From Treponema sp. (GTDB lineage: Bacteria > Spirochaetota > Spirochaetia > Treponematales > Treponemataceae), in assembly GCA_024691265.1 (NCBI GenBank), contig JAILNT010000097.1:1-9182 (forward strand): a stretch of DNA of 9,182 bases. The letters run 5' to 3'. Each line of letters starts with the position of its first letter. The first letter of the stretch is position 1. The notes beneath the pieces are model-generated. The model ran no database searches and had not been told where the DNA came from. It was given only the letters and a program-made list of their open reading frames with translations. This document shows, piece by piece, positions 1 to 6,537 of this stretch. The translations under genes were made by a program, and so were the position numbers.

Positions 1-225
1 TTTTCCATCAAATATGATTTTTCCATCAGTAGGATTATACAATCTTATAACAGAACGTCCTATTGTACTTTTTCCACTTCCTGATTCACCTACAAGCCCA
101 TAAGTTTCTCCTGCATAAAGTTCAAAAGAAACATCATCAACAGCTTTTACTGTATAATTACTAGATACCTTAAAATATTGCTTTAGATTCTCTACTTTTA
201 GTAAAGGTGTTTTTGTGTCAGCCAT
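1..225 (-). CDS. oppF: Oligopeptide ABC transporter ATP-binding protein OppF, N-terminal 75 codons (partial)
   Basis: Second ATPase of an oligopeptide importer. It would sit on the cytoplasmic face of the membrane, pair with OppD and drive uptake through OppB/OppC. Only the first 75 codons are present; the reading frame is open to the left edge of the window. The translation starts MADTKTPLLKVENLKQYF and shows the Walker A motif GESGSGKST at about residues 47-55, with the spacing usual for OppF/DppF. The ATG at 225-223 follows the oppD stop by 2 nt. Its Shine-Dalgarno GGAGG lies inside the last codons of oppD, so the two genes are probably translationally coupled. Signature motif, Walker B and C-terminal domain lie outside the window. 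Membership of the OppD/OppF/DppD/DppF family is secure; the F assignment rests on gene order and on OppD being directly upstream. Confidence 0.9.
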   Translation of the reverse strand, partial: MADTKTPLLKVENLKQYFKVSSNYTVKAVDDVSFELYAGETYGLVGESGSGKSTIGRSVIRLYNPTDGKIIFDGK

Positions 226-227
226 AA

Positions 228-1322
228 TTAATTACCTCCATCTTCGTAGAGTTTACTTTTATAAACACTTGCATCTTCTTTCATTTTCAAGATTCTATCC
301 CTAAGCTCTTTTGGCATATCGATTTTTGGTGCTCTAGGGTCAAGAAGCCAAGTTGAAGCATAATGACTATCAGAAACTTTAAATACAGGAGGTTCAAGCC
401 TATTATCAATATTCAAAGCGAAAATATTCCTAGGAGCAAAAGCATCTCCTTGTACAGGGTATAAAAGATTTGGAGGAGAACCTGGGATTGTATAAAGTCT
501 TTCATCGGCAGTATCTAAATCTGGCATAGAAGATAAAAGTCCCCATGTATAAGGGTGTCGAGGGTCAAAGAAAATTTCTTCAGACTTTCCTCTTTCTACA
601 ATTTTTCCGGCATACATAACATTTATATAATCAGCAACCTTTGCTACAACCCCAAGATTATGGGTAATAAAAATTACAGAAAGATTTCTTTCTTTTTGAA
701 TCTTCTTTATTAAATCAAGTATTTTTGCCTGAATTGTTACATCAAGTGCCGTTGTAGGTTCGTCACAAATCAAAAGTTCAGGATTACAGGCTAATGCAAT
801 AGCTATAACTATTCTCTGCCTCATTCCGCCTGAAAGTTGATGAGGATAATTTTTCATACGCTTTTCAGCATCTGTAATACCAACTTCTTCAAGTAATTCT
901 ACGGCTTTTTTATAAGCATCTTTTTTTGTTATATCAGAATGAAATAACATTCCTTCCATAACCTGCTTACCTATATTCATTGTAGGGTCAAGACTTGTCA
1001 TAGGGTCTTGAAAAACCATAGCAATTCTTTTTCCGTTTATATTACGCCTGATATCTCCTACTTTCATTTTCAGGATATCAAAATCGGAATTATCTATAAA
1101 AGAGTGGTAATTAATAGTTCCACTATTCACAATAGAATTTTTTGCAAGAATACCCATTACAGCCTTTGTCGTAACTGATTTTCCGGAACCAGATTCACCT
1201 ACTATTGCAACAGTTTCACCACGTTTTACTTCAAGATTTACACCTCGAATTGCATTTACAAGACCTGCCGTTGTCTTAAAAGAAATAGAAAGATTATCTA
1301 CTTTTAGAATAGTATCTGCCAT
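228..1322 (-). CDS. oppD: Oligopeptide ABC transporter ATP-binding protein OppD
   Basis: First ATPase of the oligopeptide importer; it hydrolyses ATP as a dimer with OppF at the cytoplasmic side of OppB/OppC. The 364 residues are a normal length. Visible motifs are Walker A GESGSGKSV (42-50), Q-loop Gln105 in VFQDPMTSLDP, signature LSGGMRQR (163-170), Walker B LLICDEPT (183-190) and H-loop His221. A C-terminal oligopeptide-transporter domain follows from about residue 255 (HPYTWGLLSSMPDL, then PGSPPNL). The cysteines that in many OppD/DppD proteins hold a [4Fe-4S] cluster are missing here: the segment reads DAFAPRNIFALNID and later ASTWLLDPRAP. The ATG has a strong Shine-Dalgarno, AAGGAGG at 1331-1337, within the end of oppC, with a 3 nt intergenic gap. 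It is part of the oppABCDF operon. Confidence 0.95.
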   Translation of the reverse strand: MADTILKVDNLSISFKTTAGLVNAIRGVNLEVKRGETVAIVGESGSGKSVTTKAVMGILAKNSIVNSGTINYHSFIDNSDFDILKMKVGDIRRNINGKRIAMVFQDPMTSLDPTMNIGKQVMEGMLFHSDITKKDAYKKAVELLEEVGITDAEKRMKNYPHQLSGGMRQRIVIAIALACNPELLICDEPTTALDVTIQAKILDLIKKIQKERNLSVIFITHNLGVVAKVADYINVMYAGKIVERGKSEEIFFDPRHPYTWGLLSSMPDLDTADERLYTIPGSPPNLLYPVQGDAFAPRNIFALNIDNRLEPPVFKVSDSHYASTWLLDPRAPKIDMPKELRDRILKMKEDASVYKSKLYEDGGN

Positions 1323-1325
1323 AAC

Positions 1326-2408
1326 TTAAGCCTCCTTAAACTTAGGATCCAGAGCTTCTCGTAATCCATCAGCAAGCATATTAAAGCTCAACATAAGGAA
1401 AGCAAGAACAAGAAGAGGAGGAACAATCTGATAAGAATGAGTTGTAAAACTATTAAATGCATCACTAATTAAAGACCCCAAGCTACATTGAGGGACAGGA
1501 ATACCTAAACCTACAAAAGAAAGAAATGCTTCTGTAAAAATTGCTGTTGGAATACTGAACATTGTCTGTGTTAAAATTTGCCCAACGATATTAGGTAAAA
1601 TCTCATGGAATATAATAGAAAAACTTGAAGCACCAAGGGTTCTTGAAGCAAGAACAAATTCTCTTTCTTTGAGATTAAGCATTTCAGCTCTTGCAATACG
1701 GCTCATACCTATCCATTCTGTTATCATAAGAGCAAATATGATTGTTGCAATTCCTGGCTTTAGTACCAGCATCAAAAGTGTAACAATAACAAGTCTTGGT
1801 ATGCCATTTACTATTTCTGCAAAACGCTGCATGACACTATCAACACTACCTCCAAAATAACCAGAGATAAGTCCATAGCTTAATCCTATAATCATATCGA
1901 TAAGAACGGCAATAACAGAAATATAAAGAGAAACTCTTGTTCCCATCCATGTTCTAGTCCAAATATCACGACCAAGAACATCAGAACCAAACCAGTAATA
2001 AACGTCATCATCTCCATTTTTTTCATAAAGATTAATTTCCCTTACTCCGGTTGTTGTTTTCATTTTCTCAACACCATTAAATATAGGTGTATTCTTAAAA
2101 AGTTTTATTCTTGGTGCATAATTTTTCTGAGCAAGATTCTGACTAGAATAAGTATAACTTGTCATAGAAGGCCCTAAGAAAGCTAATATTGCAATAACAA
2201 TTATAGCTAAAAGGGAAATCACTGCACCTTTATTAGAGATAAAGCGATAAAATACTTCCTTCCAATATCCCATACTAGAGAATGTTGAATCAATTTTTGA
2301 AATATCATCTTCGCTTACAAGTTTGAAATCATCAGCAAAAAATCCTGCTGGAGCTTCAAATACATCTTCATTTTCTTTCACAATATTTTCAATCTTATTA
2401 TCAGTCAT
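1326..2408 (-). CDS. oppC: Oligopeptide ABC transporter permease OppC
   Basis: One of the two inner-membrane subunits that form the peptide channel. At 360 residues it is longer than the enteric form. It has a soluble N-terminus (1-60), a first membrane helix at about 61-80, a large outside segment at about 82-140, and then the binding-protein-dependent permease core with helices from about 159. The OppC hallmark FGSDVLGRDIWTR is at 140-152. The cytoplasmic EAA-type coupling loop is at about 250-275 (EFVLASRTLGASSFSIIFHE), and the C-terminus ends DPKFKEA. The long N-terminus and the 60-residue outside insertion are, from memory, typical of low-GC Gram-positive OppC proteins. The start overlaps the oppB stop by 8 nt (ATGACTGA), preceded by a weak AGGGGG ribosome site, which suggests translational coupling. 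Confidence 0.95.
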   Translation of the reverse strand: MTDNKIENIVKENEDVFEAPAGFFADDFKLVSEDDISKIDSTFSSMGYWKEVFYRFISNKGAVISLLAIIVIAILAFLGPSMTSYTYSSQNLAQKNYAPRIKLFKNTPIFNGVEKMKTTTGVREINLYEKNGDDDVYYWFGSDVLGRDIWTRTWMGTRVSLYISVIAVLIDMIIGLSYGLISGYFGGSVDSVMQRFAEIVNGIPRLVIVTLLMLVLKPGIATIIFALMITEWIGMSRIARAEMLNLKEREFVLASRTLGASSFSIIFHEILPNIVGQILTQTMFSIPTAIFTEAFLSFVGLGIPVPQCSLGSLISDAFNSFTTHSYQIVPPLLVLAFLMLSFNMLADGLREALDPKFKEA

Positions 2409-3339
2409 TTGAAGCCCCCTGAAGTCTTATTCTTGGGTCGATTATTCCGTAAAGAATATCAACAACAAGCATTATCACAATGTACATTGCACTATAAATA
2501 AAGCTTAATGAAACAACTACATTGTAATCATTCGATGTAATAGCTGTTACAAGCAGAGAACCTACACCAGGGATAGAAAAAATCTTTTCAATAACAAGAG
2601 AACCTGTCATCAAATCAACAATAAGAGGAGCTAAAACAGTTACAATAGGAATAAGAGTATTTCGAAGTGCATGACGAACGATAAGTTTTACACCATAAAT
2701 ACCTTTACTTTCTGCAAGCTGCATATAATCACTTGATAAAGCTTCAAGCATTTCTGTTCTTGTAAAACGAGCTATAGAAGCAAGTGTAAACATGCAAAGG
2801 GAAATACTTGGAAGCACATAAGATTTGAATAAATGTGCCGTACTAAAAAGCATCGGAAACCATTTAAGCTTAAAGCCAAATTGATAGCTTAATGCCAATG
2901 CAAATACATAACTTGGGATAGAAACTCCTATAACAGATATAATAGTTGCAAGGGTATCCCATATGGTATTATGAAAAATTGCTGCAACAATACCTAAAAC
3001 TAAACCTATCAAGGCACCAATAAATACAGAAAAAAATCCGATTTTTATGCTTATTGGTAAACGCTGTGCTATAAGCTGACTTATAGGAGTATTTTTACTT
3101 ATATTATAACTTACTCCAAAATCACCCTGAAACATGTTTGCTACATACTTAAAAAACTGCACTACAACAGGCTTATCCAAACCATACTTTGCATACAAAA
3201 GCGTCTTTTGCTCTTCAGAAAGCTTTTCATCATTAAAAGGAGAACCTGGCATAAATTGCAGCAGCATGAACAATACTAATGTAATGGCCATGAGCGTAAA
3301 GAACGAAATCAGGATTCTTTTCAATATATATTGTTTCAA
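2401..3339 (-). CDS. oppB: Oligopeptide ABC transporter permease OppB, TTG start
   Basis: Partner permease of OppC in the inner membrane, 312 residues, normal for the family. The N-terminus MKQYILKRILISFFTLMAIT is the usual OppB opening, with helix 1 at about 9-29. The outside stretch includes FGVSYNISKNTPI (74-86). Further helices lie at about 98-123, 130-152, 228-248 and 278-299. The EAA coupling loop is at about 197-229 (EMLEALSSDYMQLAESKG...RHALRNT), and the family ending DPRIR is at 301-305. The start codon is TTG (3339-3337). No in-frame ATG lies between it and the upstream stop, and the next internal Met (residue 17) would cut into helix 1. No clear Shine-Dalgarno is present. It is separated from oppA by 99 nt containing a terminator-like hairpin. 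Confidence 0.93.
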   Translation of the reverse strand: MKQYILKRILISFFTLMAITLVLFMLLQFMPGSPFNDEKLSEEQKTLLYAKYGLDKPVVVQFFKYVANMFQGDFGVSYNISKNTPISQLIAQRLPISIKIGFFSVFIGALIGLVLGIVAAIFHNTIWDTLATIISVIGVSIPSYVFALALSYQFGFKLKWFPMLFSTAHLFKSYVLPSISLCMFTLASIARFTRTEMLEALSSDYMQLAESKGIYGVKLIVRHALRNTLIPIVTVLAPLIVDLMTGSLVIEKIFSIPGVGSLLVTAITSNDYNVVVSLSFIYSAMYIVIMLVVDILYGIIDPRIRLQGASND

Positions 3340-3375
3340 AATCTCAACCTTAAACTCTAAAATAGTAATAATAGT

Positions 3376-3408
3376 AAAAAGCCCTGCCTTATTATGACAA
3401 GGCTTTTT
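3376..3408 (-). terminator. Hairpin with T-tract between oppA and oppB (partial terminator)
   Basis: On the minus strand an 11-bp stem forms between AAAAAGCCTTG (3408-3398) and CAGGGCTTTTT (3386-3376), with an 11-nt loop. The distal arm ends in five T residues, followed by TA- and T-rich sequence. One pair is G-U on the minus-strand RNA but C-A on the plus strand, so the stem is better in the direction of opp transcription. It starts 31 nt after the oppA stop and no promoter is obvious before oppB. The likely role is partial termination, giving more oppA than oppBCDF transcript, or 3'-end protection of a processed oppA mRNA. Confidence 0.65.
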
Positions 3409-3438
3409 ATTTTACAGATAAAATATGTTAATAAGGAT

Positions 3439-5103
3439 TTACTCCTTTACAGCGTCCTTATATACACGAAGCAATGCAACAGCATGGAAATCAACATTCT
3501 TTACATTACTCTTTATCATACATGCATCTGACTGCTGATAAACTGGGAAAATAACAGCCTCAGAAAGAATATATTTTTCAGCTTCTTTCATTGCAGCCCA
3601 GCGTCCTTCAAGATTCTGACAAAGGTCACCTGTCTTACATCTTGTGATAATTGAATTATATTCAGGATTGCTCCAGTTACCCCAGTTATTTGCATTTCCC
3701 TCAATCCAAAGTTCAAGATATGTCATAGGATCTGCATAATCAGGACCCCATCTTGTAAGACCAAGCTGATAATTTCCAGAACGCATATCCTGAAGTCTCT
3801 GCTTCTTTGGCTCAACATGAAGGTCAATTTTTACACCAGGCAAAGTGCTTTCAATCTGCTCTTTTATAACTGCAGCAACATTCTGCTGAATAACTGTATC
3901 ATCTACAAGGAATTCAAATGTAAAGCTATCTTTTCCAAGCTCTGCTTTTGCTTTATTTAAATATTCAACAGCCTTTGCTTTATCATCAGAACAGAAGTCT
4001 GCATATAAAGTCTGACTTGTTGTAAAATCTTCGCCTTTTGCATTAAAAGCATATCCACTAGGAACTGCTACATACGAAGCTTCAGAACCATCTTTTACAA
4101 CATTTTCAACCAAGCTCTTACGGTCAATAGCATTTGTTAAAGCAAGACGCATATTCAAATTTCCAAGGTCAGCATCTCCAGAAATATTTGGACAGATATA
4201 CCAAAGAAAACCTGATGCTACAGTCTGGAATTCAGGATCTCCCTGAACCTGATCAACCTGGTCACCAGAAATCTTAATAAGGTCAAGCTCTCCACTCTGA
4301 TAATTCATTAAAGCCTGCTGACTGTCTTTCAATACCTGATAGTTGATACCATCAAGCTTTACACGCTCTGCATCATAATATTTATCATTCTTTTCAAGCT
4401 TTATATTTAATGCTGCTGGCTGATAATCTGTTAGAATATAGGCACCATTACTTAAAACAGTATCTGCACTTGTTCCAAATTTATCACCGCACTTTTCATA
4501 GAAAGCCTGATTTACTGGATAGAAAGTTGGGAAATAAAGGATAGAATCAAAATAAGAAACAGGAACTTCAAGTTCAACCTGTAATGTTTTTGCATCTAAA
4601 GCTTTTACTCCAAGCTCTTCCAAAGGAAGTTTTCCAGCTTCAACTTCGTATGCATTCTTTACATGACCAATATCAGTAAGCATATATGCATATTCAGAGG
4701 CTATTTTAGGATCTGCAGCTCTTCTCCAGCCAAAAACAAAATCATTAGCTGTAACAGGATCTCCATTTGACCATACAGCATCTTCACGGATTTTAAATGT
4801 ATAAGTAAGACCATCATCAGAAATAGTTTCACCAGCACAAAGAGCATCTGTTGTAGAACCATCAGCCCTCATCTGTTTCAAACCATCTGTAAAATTAGCT
4901 ATAAGTTCCAATGCAGTACCATCAGTTGCAATCTGAGGGTCAAGAGATTCAATCTCAACTTCAAACATTACATTTAATACTTTATTAGCGGCTTCTTTTG
5001 ATGTTGCTTTCGTTGTTGTAGACGAAGCTGACTTATCGCCACAAGATGTAAAAAGCCCTAATGCTAAAACAGAAGCAACAAGGCCTGTAACCATTTTCTT
5101 CAT
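3439..5103 (-). CDS. oppA: Oligopeptide-binding lipoprotein OppA (extracytoplasmic solute-binding family 5)
   Basis: Receptor that captures peptides outside the inner membrane and delivers them to OppBC. It has 554 residues from the chosen start. MKKMVTGLVASVLALGLFTSC is a lipoprotein signal peptide; Cys21 would be lipidated. Leu at -4, Phe at -3 and Ser at -1 form a relaxed, spirochaete-style lipobox. A Ser/Thr-rich linker follows. The mature protein begins with the family pattern of ESLDPQIATDGTALELIANF and continues with EDAVWSNGDPVTANDFVFGW, the peptide-binding protein signature region. Near the C-terminus, RWGPDYADPMTYLELW is also characteristic. The ATG at 5103 is preceded by GGAGG (5110-5114) at good spacing. 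An in-frame ATG at 5172 would add 23 residues before the signal peptide and lies only about 5 nt after the predicted transcription start, so it is rejected. Substrate range cannot be read from sequence. Confidence 0.94.
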   Translation of the reverse strand: MKKMVTGLVASVLALGLFTSCGDKSASSTTTKATSKEAANKVLNVMFEVEIESLDPQIATDGTALELIANFTDGLKQMRADGSTTDALCAGETISDDGLTYTFKIREDAVWSNGDPVTANDFVFGWRRAADPKIASEYAYMLTDIGHVKNAYEVEAGKLPLEELGVKALDAKTLQVELEVPVSYFDSILYFPTFYPVNQAFYEKCGDKFGTSADTVLSNGAYILTDYQPAALNIKLEKNDKYYDAERVKLDGINYQVLKDSQQALMNYQSGELDLIKISGDQVDQVQGDPEFQTVASGFLWYICPNISGDADLGNLNMRLALTNAIDRKSLVENVVKDGSEASYVAVPSGYAFNAKGEDFTTSQTLYADFCSDDKAKAVEYLNKAKAELGKDSFTFEFLVDDTVIQQNVAAVIKEQIESTLPGVKIDLHVEPKKQRLQDMRSGNYQLGLTRWGPDYADPMTYLELWIEGNANNWGNWSNPEYNSIITRCKTGDLCQNLEGRWAAMKEAEKYILSEAVIFPVYQQSDACMIKSNVKNVDFHAVALLRVYKDAVKE

Positions 5104-5114
5104 TATGTTCCTCC

Positions 5115-5170
5115 AAAAAAAAAGGAGCTGCAAAACAGGTAAAAACATTATAGTCCTGCAGTACAACTCC
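5115..5170 (-). terminator. Terminator-like hairpin plus nine T in the oppA leader (candidate attenuator)
   Basis: On the minus strand GGAGTTGTA (5170-5162) pairs with TGCAGCTCC (5132-5124), nine pairs with two G-U. After two mismatches, GCAGG (5159-5155) continues with CCTGT (5140-5136), closing a 15-nt loop. Nine T residues (5123-5115) follow directly, and the oppA Shine-Dalgarno GGAGG (5114-5110) comes immediately after. This is the layout of an intrinsic terminator inside a 5' leader, not at a gene end, because a good promoter lies just upstream. The CTCC of the distal arm could alternatively pair with GGAG of the ribosome site across the T9 loop. Termination is supported by sequence only; regulation is inference. 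Confidence 0.65.
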
Positions 5171-5183
5171 ATTGTCTTTAAGA

Positions 5184-5212
5184 ATAATAAAGAAAAGTAT
5201 TATTTATGTAAA
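5184..5212 (-). promoter_or_regulatory. Predicted sigma-70 promoter of the opp operon
   Basis: On the minus strand TTTACA (5212-5207) and TATTAT (5189-5184) are separated by exactly 17 nt, a near-consensus housekeeping promoter. The expected transcript start is around 5177-5175, giving a leader of about 73 nt to the oppA ATG. It lies between the AT-rich hairpin that ends the DUF763 unit and the leader hairpin. In such AT-rich DNA chance matches are common, but spacing, position and direction all fit. Confidence 0.6.
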
Positions 5213-5214
5213 GT

Positions 5215-5250
5215 AAAAAACGAAAAAAATGCAATATTTATTAAATATTG
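5215..5250 (-). terminator. AT-rich perfect palindrome plus T-runs after the DUF763 gene
   Basis: CAATATTTA (5232-5240) and TAAATATTG (5242-5250) form a perfect 9-bp inverted repeat with a single central base. In the minus direction it starts 12 nt after the DUF763 stop codon and is followed by CA, seven T, CG and six T. It is best explained as a weak, AT-rich intrinsic terminator of the Rsm22-like/DUF763 unit. Because it sits about 20 nt upstream of the opp -35 box, a protein-binding operator is the alternative. Confidence 0.5.
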
Positions 5251-5261
5251 TGCATAAATTC

Positions 5262-6524
5262 TCAATATTTTTTAGAAACCGTTCTTCCACCCCAATAATG
5301 AGAATTATTTTTTTCATGCTCTATAGCTTTATCAAAATCAACCTCTGGAGAACAATTGCGTTCTATTTGCAAAGATGTTTTATGAAGCCTTTTTATACAT
5401 TCCGATTTATCATTATAGCCAAGTTTAGATTTTTCTATACTTTCATGAAGAATTCGTATCGATTCGTCATATATCTTTACAGGAACAGGGAAAGGATTTC
5501 CGTCTTTTCCCCCATGAGCAAAAGAAAAACGAGCAGGATCTGTAAAACGGGAGGGTGTTCCGTAAATAACTTCACTGACAAGAGTAAGCGACTGTAAAGT
5601 CCTAGGTCCTAAACCTTTAGTTAAAAGTAAACTCTCAAAATCAGCTGGATTCGAAGTATATGATGTTGCAAGAACAGCTCCAAGCCGTTTTATATCAATA
5701 TCTTCAGCTTTGACTTCATGACGAACTGGTAAAATAATATTTCTAGAATTTTCAACAATTAATTCTGTATTTTCAGGAGAATCAAAAAGCTCCAATTGCC
5801 CCGAAGTTTTTTCGGCACAATTAATAACAGAAGAAATTTCTCTAATCATTCTGTCAGGATTTTCACGGCTCATATCTAAAATACAGTTCCTTGTTGCACA
5901 GGCTGCGGAATCAGTAAGATTTAATATTAGCCCACAATTTTCACCTGTAATACCAGTATGAGGCGAGTCAACAAAAGACGTTATGTTAGAAGAACACCAA
6001 TGATAGCGGCGGGCAGTTTTGTTATCAGTATTCATGCCTTGTTGAACAACAGCCCAATCACCATCAGAACTAACAATAAAATTATGCTGATATAGCTGAA
6101 AACCGTCCTGCACAGCTGTATTGTCAACTTTTGCACAAAGTTTGCTATTTCTTACTAAAGCCTGTCCGTCTAAACCAGTTTTGTCAGACAAAACAAGAAG
6201 TTCATCTGGAGTATTTCTAGAATACTTACCCCTGCCACCACATACATAAAGCCCATATTCATTAGAGCGTTTATTAATTGCCCTCTTAAGAGCATACATA
6301 ACACTTGTAGTGATACCTGAAGAATGCCAGTCCATGCCCAAAACAGCTCCAAAAGACTGAAACCACAAAGGGTCACTAAGCCGTCTTAAAACTTCTTTAC
6401 GCCCATAGTTCAAAAGCAGAACTTCTATAATTTCCCCAGCTAAAAGCATCATTCTGTCTGAAAGCCATTTAGGGACTACTCCTGTATGAAGAGGTAAATC
6501 TGCATGACCTGTGCTTTTTATCAT
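5262..6524 (-). CDS. DUF763 family protein, function unknown
   Basis: A 420-residue soluble protein whose conserved blocks match my memory of the DUF763 family (COG1415), known mainly from archaea and scattered bacteria and without an established function. Blocks in order are GHADLPLHTG (near the N-terminus), LSDPLWFQSFGAVLGMDWHSSG (to about residue 70), GGRGKYSRNTP (96-106), KVDN...QDGFQLYQH (132-147), WAVVQQGMN (157-165), ARRYHW (171-176), KGLGPRTLQSLTLVSEVIYG (303-322) and FSFAHGGKDGNPFPVP (333-348). The KGLGPRTLQSL stretch resembles a helix-hairpin-helix turn and could contact nucleic acid; this is inference. No signal peptide or membrane helix is seen. Start: the ATG at 6524 has AGGTG six nt upstream. 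The frame stays open to a TTG at 6548, but neither that nor the ATG at 6530 has a properly spaced ribosome site. It follows the methyltransferase by 13 nt, so the two are probably one transcript. Confidence 0.85.
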   Translation of the reverse strand: MIKSTGHADLPLHTGVVPKWLSDRMMLLAGEIIEVLLLNYGRKEVLRRLSDPLWFQSFGAVLGMDWHSSGITTSVMYALKRAINKRSNEYGLYVCGGRGKYSRNTPDELLVLSDKTGLDGQALVRNSKLCAKVDNTAVQDGFQLYQHNFIVSSDGDWAVVQQGMNTDNKTARRYHWCSSNITSFVDSPHTGITGENCGLILNLTDSAACATRNCILDMSRENPDRMIREISSVINCAEKTSGQLELFDSPENTELIVENSRNIILPVRHEVKAEDIDIKRLGAVLATSYTSNPADFESLLLTKGLGPRTLQSLTLVSEVIYGTPSRFTDPARFSFAHGGKDGNPFPVPVKIYDESIRILHESIEKSKLGYNDKSECIKRLHKTSLQIERNCSPEVDFDKAIEHEKNNSHYWGGRTVSKKY

Positions 6525-6537
6525 AAACATCACCTCA

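Noticed and set aside
1669..1860. 63-codon plus-strand open frame
   Set aside because: Antisense to the conserved coupling-loop region of oppC, without any supporting signal.
3134..3397. 87-codon plus-strand open frame
   Set aside because: Antisense to the start of oppB and through the hairpin region; composition fits a chance frame.
5104..5172. In-frame ATG at 5172 extending OppA by 23 residues
   Set aside because: It would put a second hydrophobic stretch ahead of a complete lipoprotein signal peptide, has no ribosome site, and overlaps the leader hairpin. The ATG at 5103 has GGAGG at correct spacing.
5229..5597. 122-codon plus-strand open frame
   Set aside because: It lies antisense within the DUF763 gene and terminator region, has no family resemblance and no ribosome site; a shadow of the real gene.
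6170..6376. 68-codon minus-strand open frame
   Set aside because: It is nested in another phase of the DUF763 coding sequence and does not resemble a protein family.
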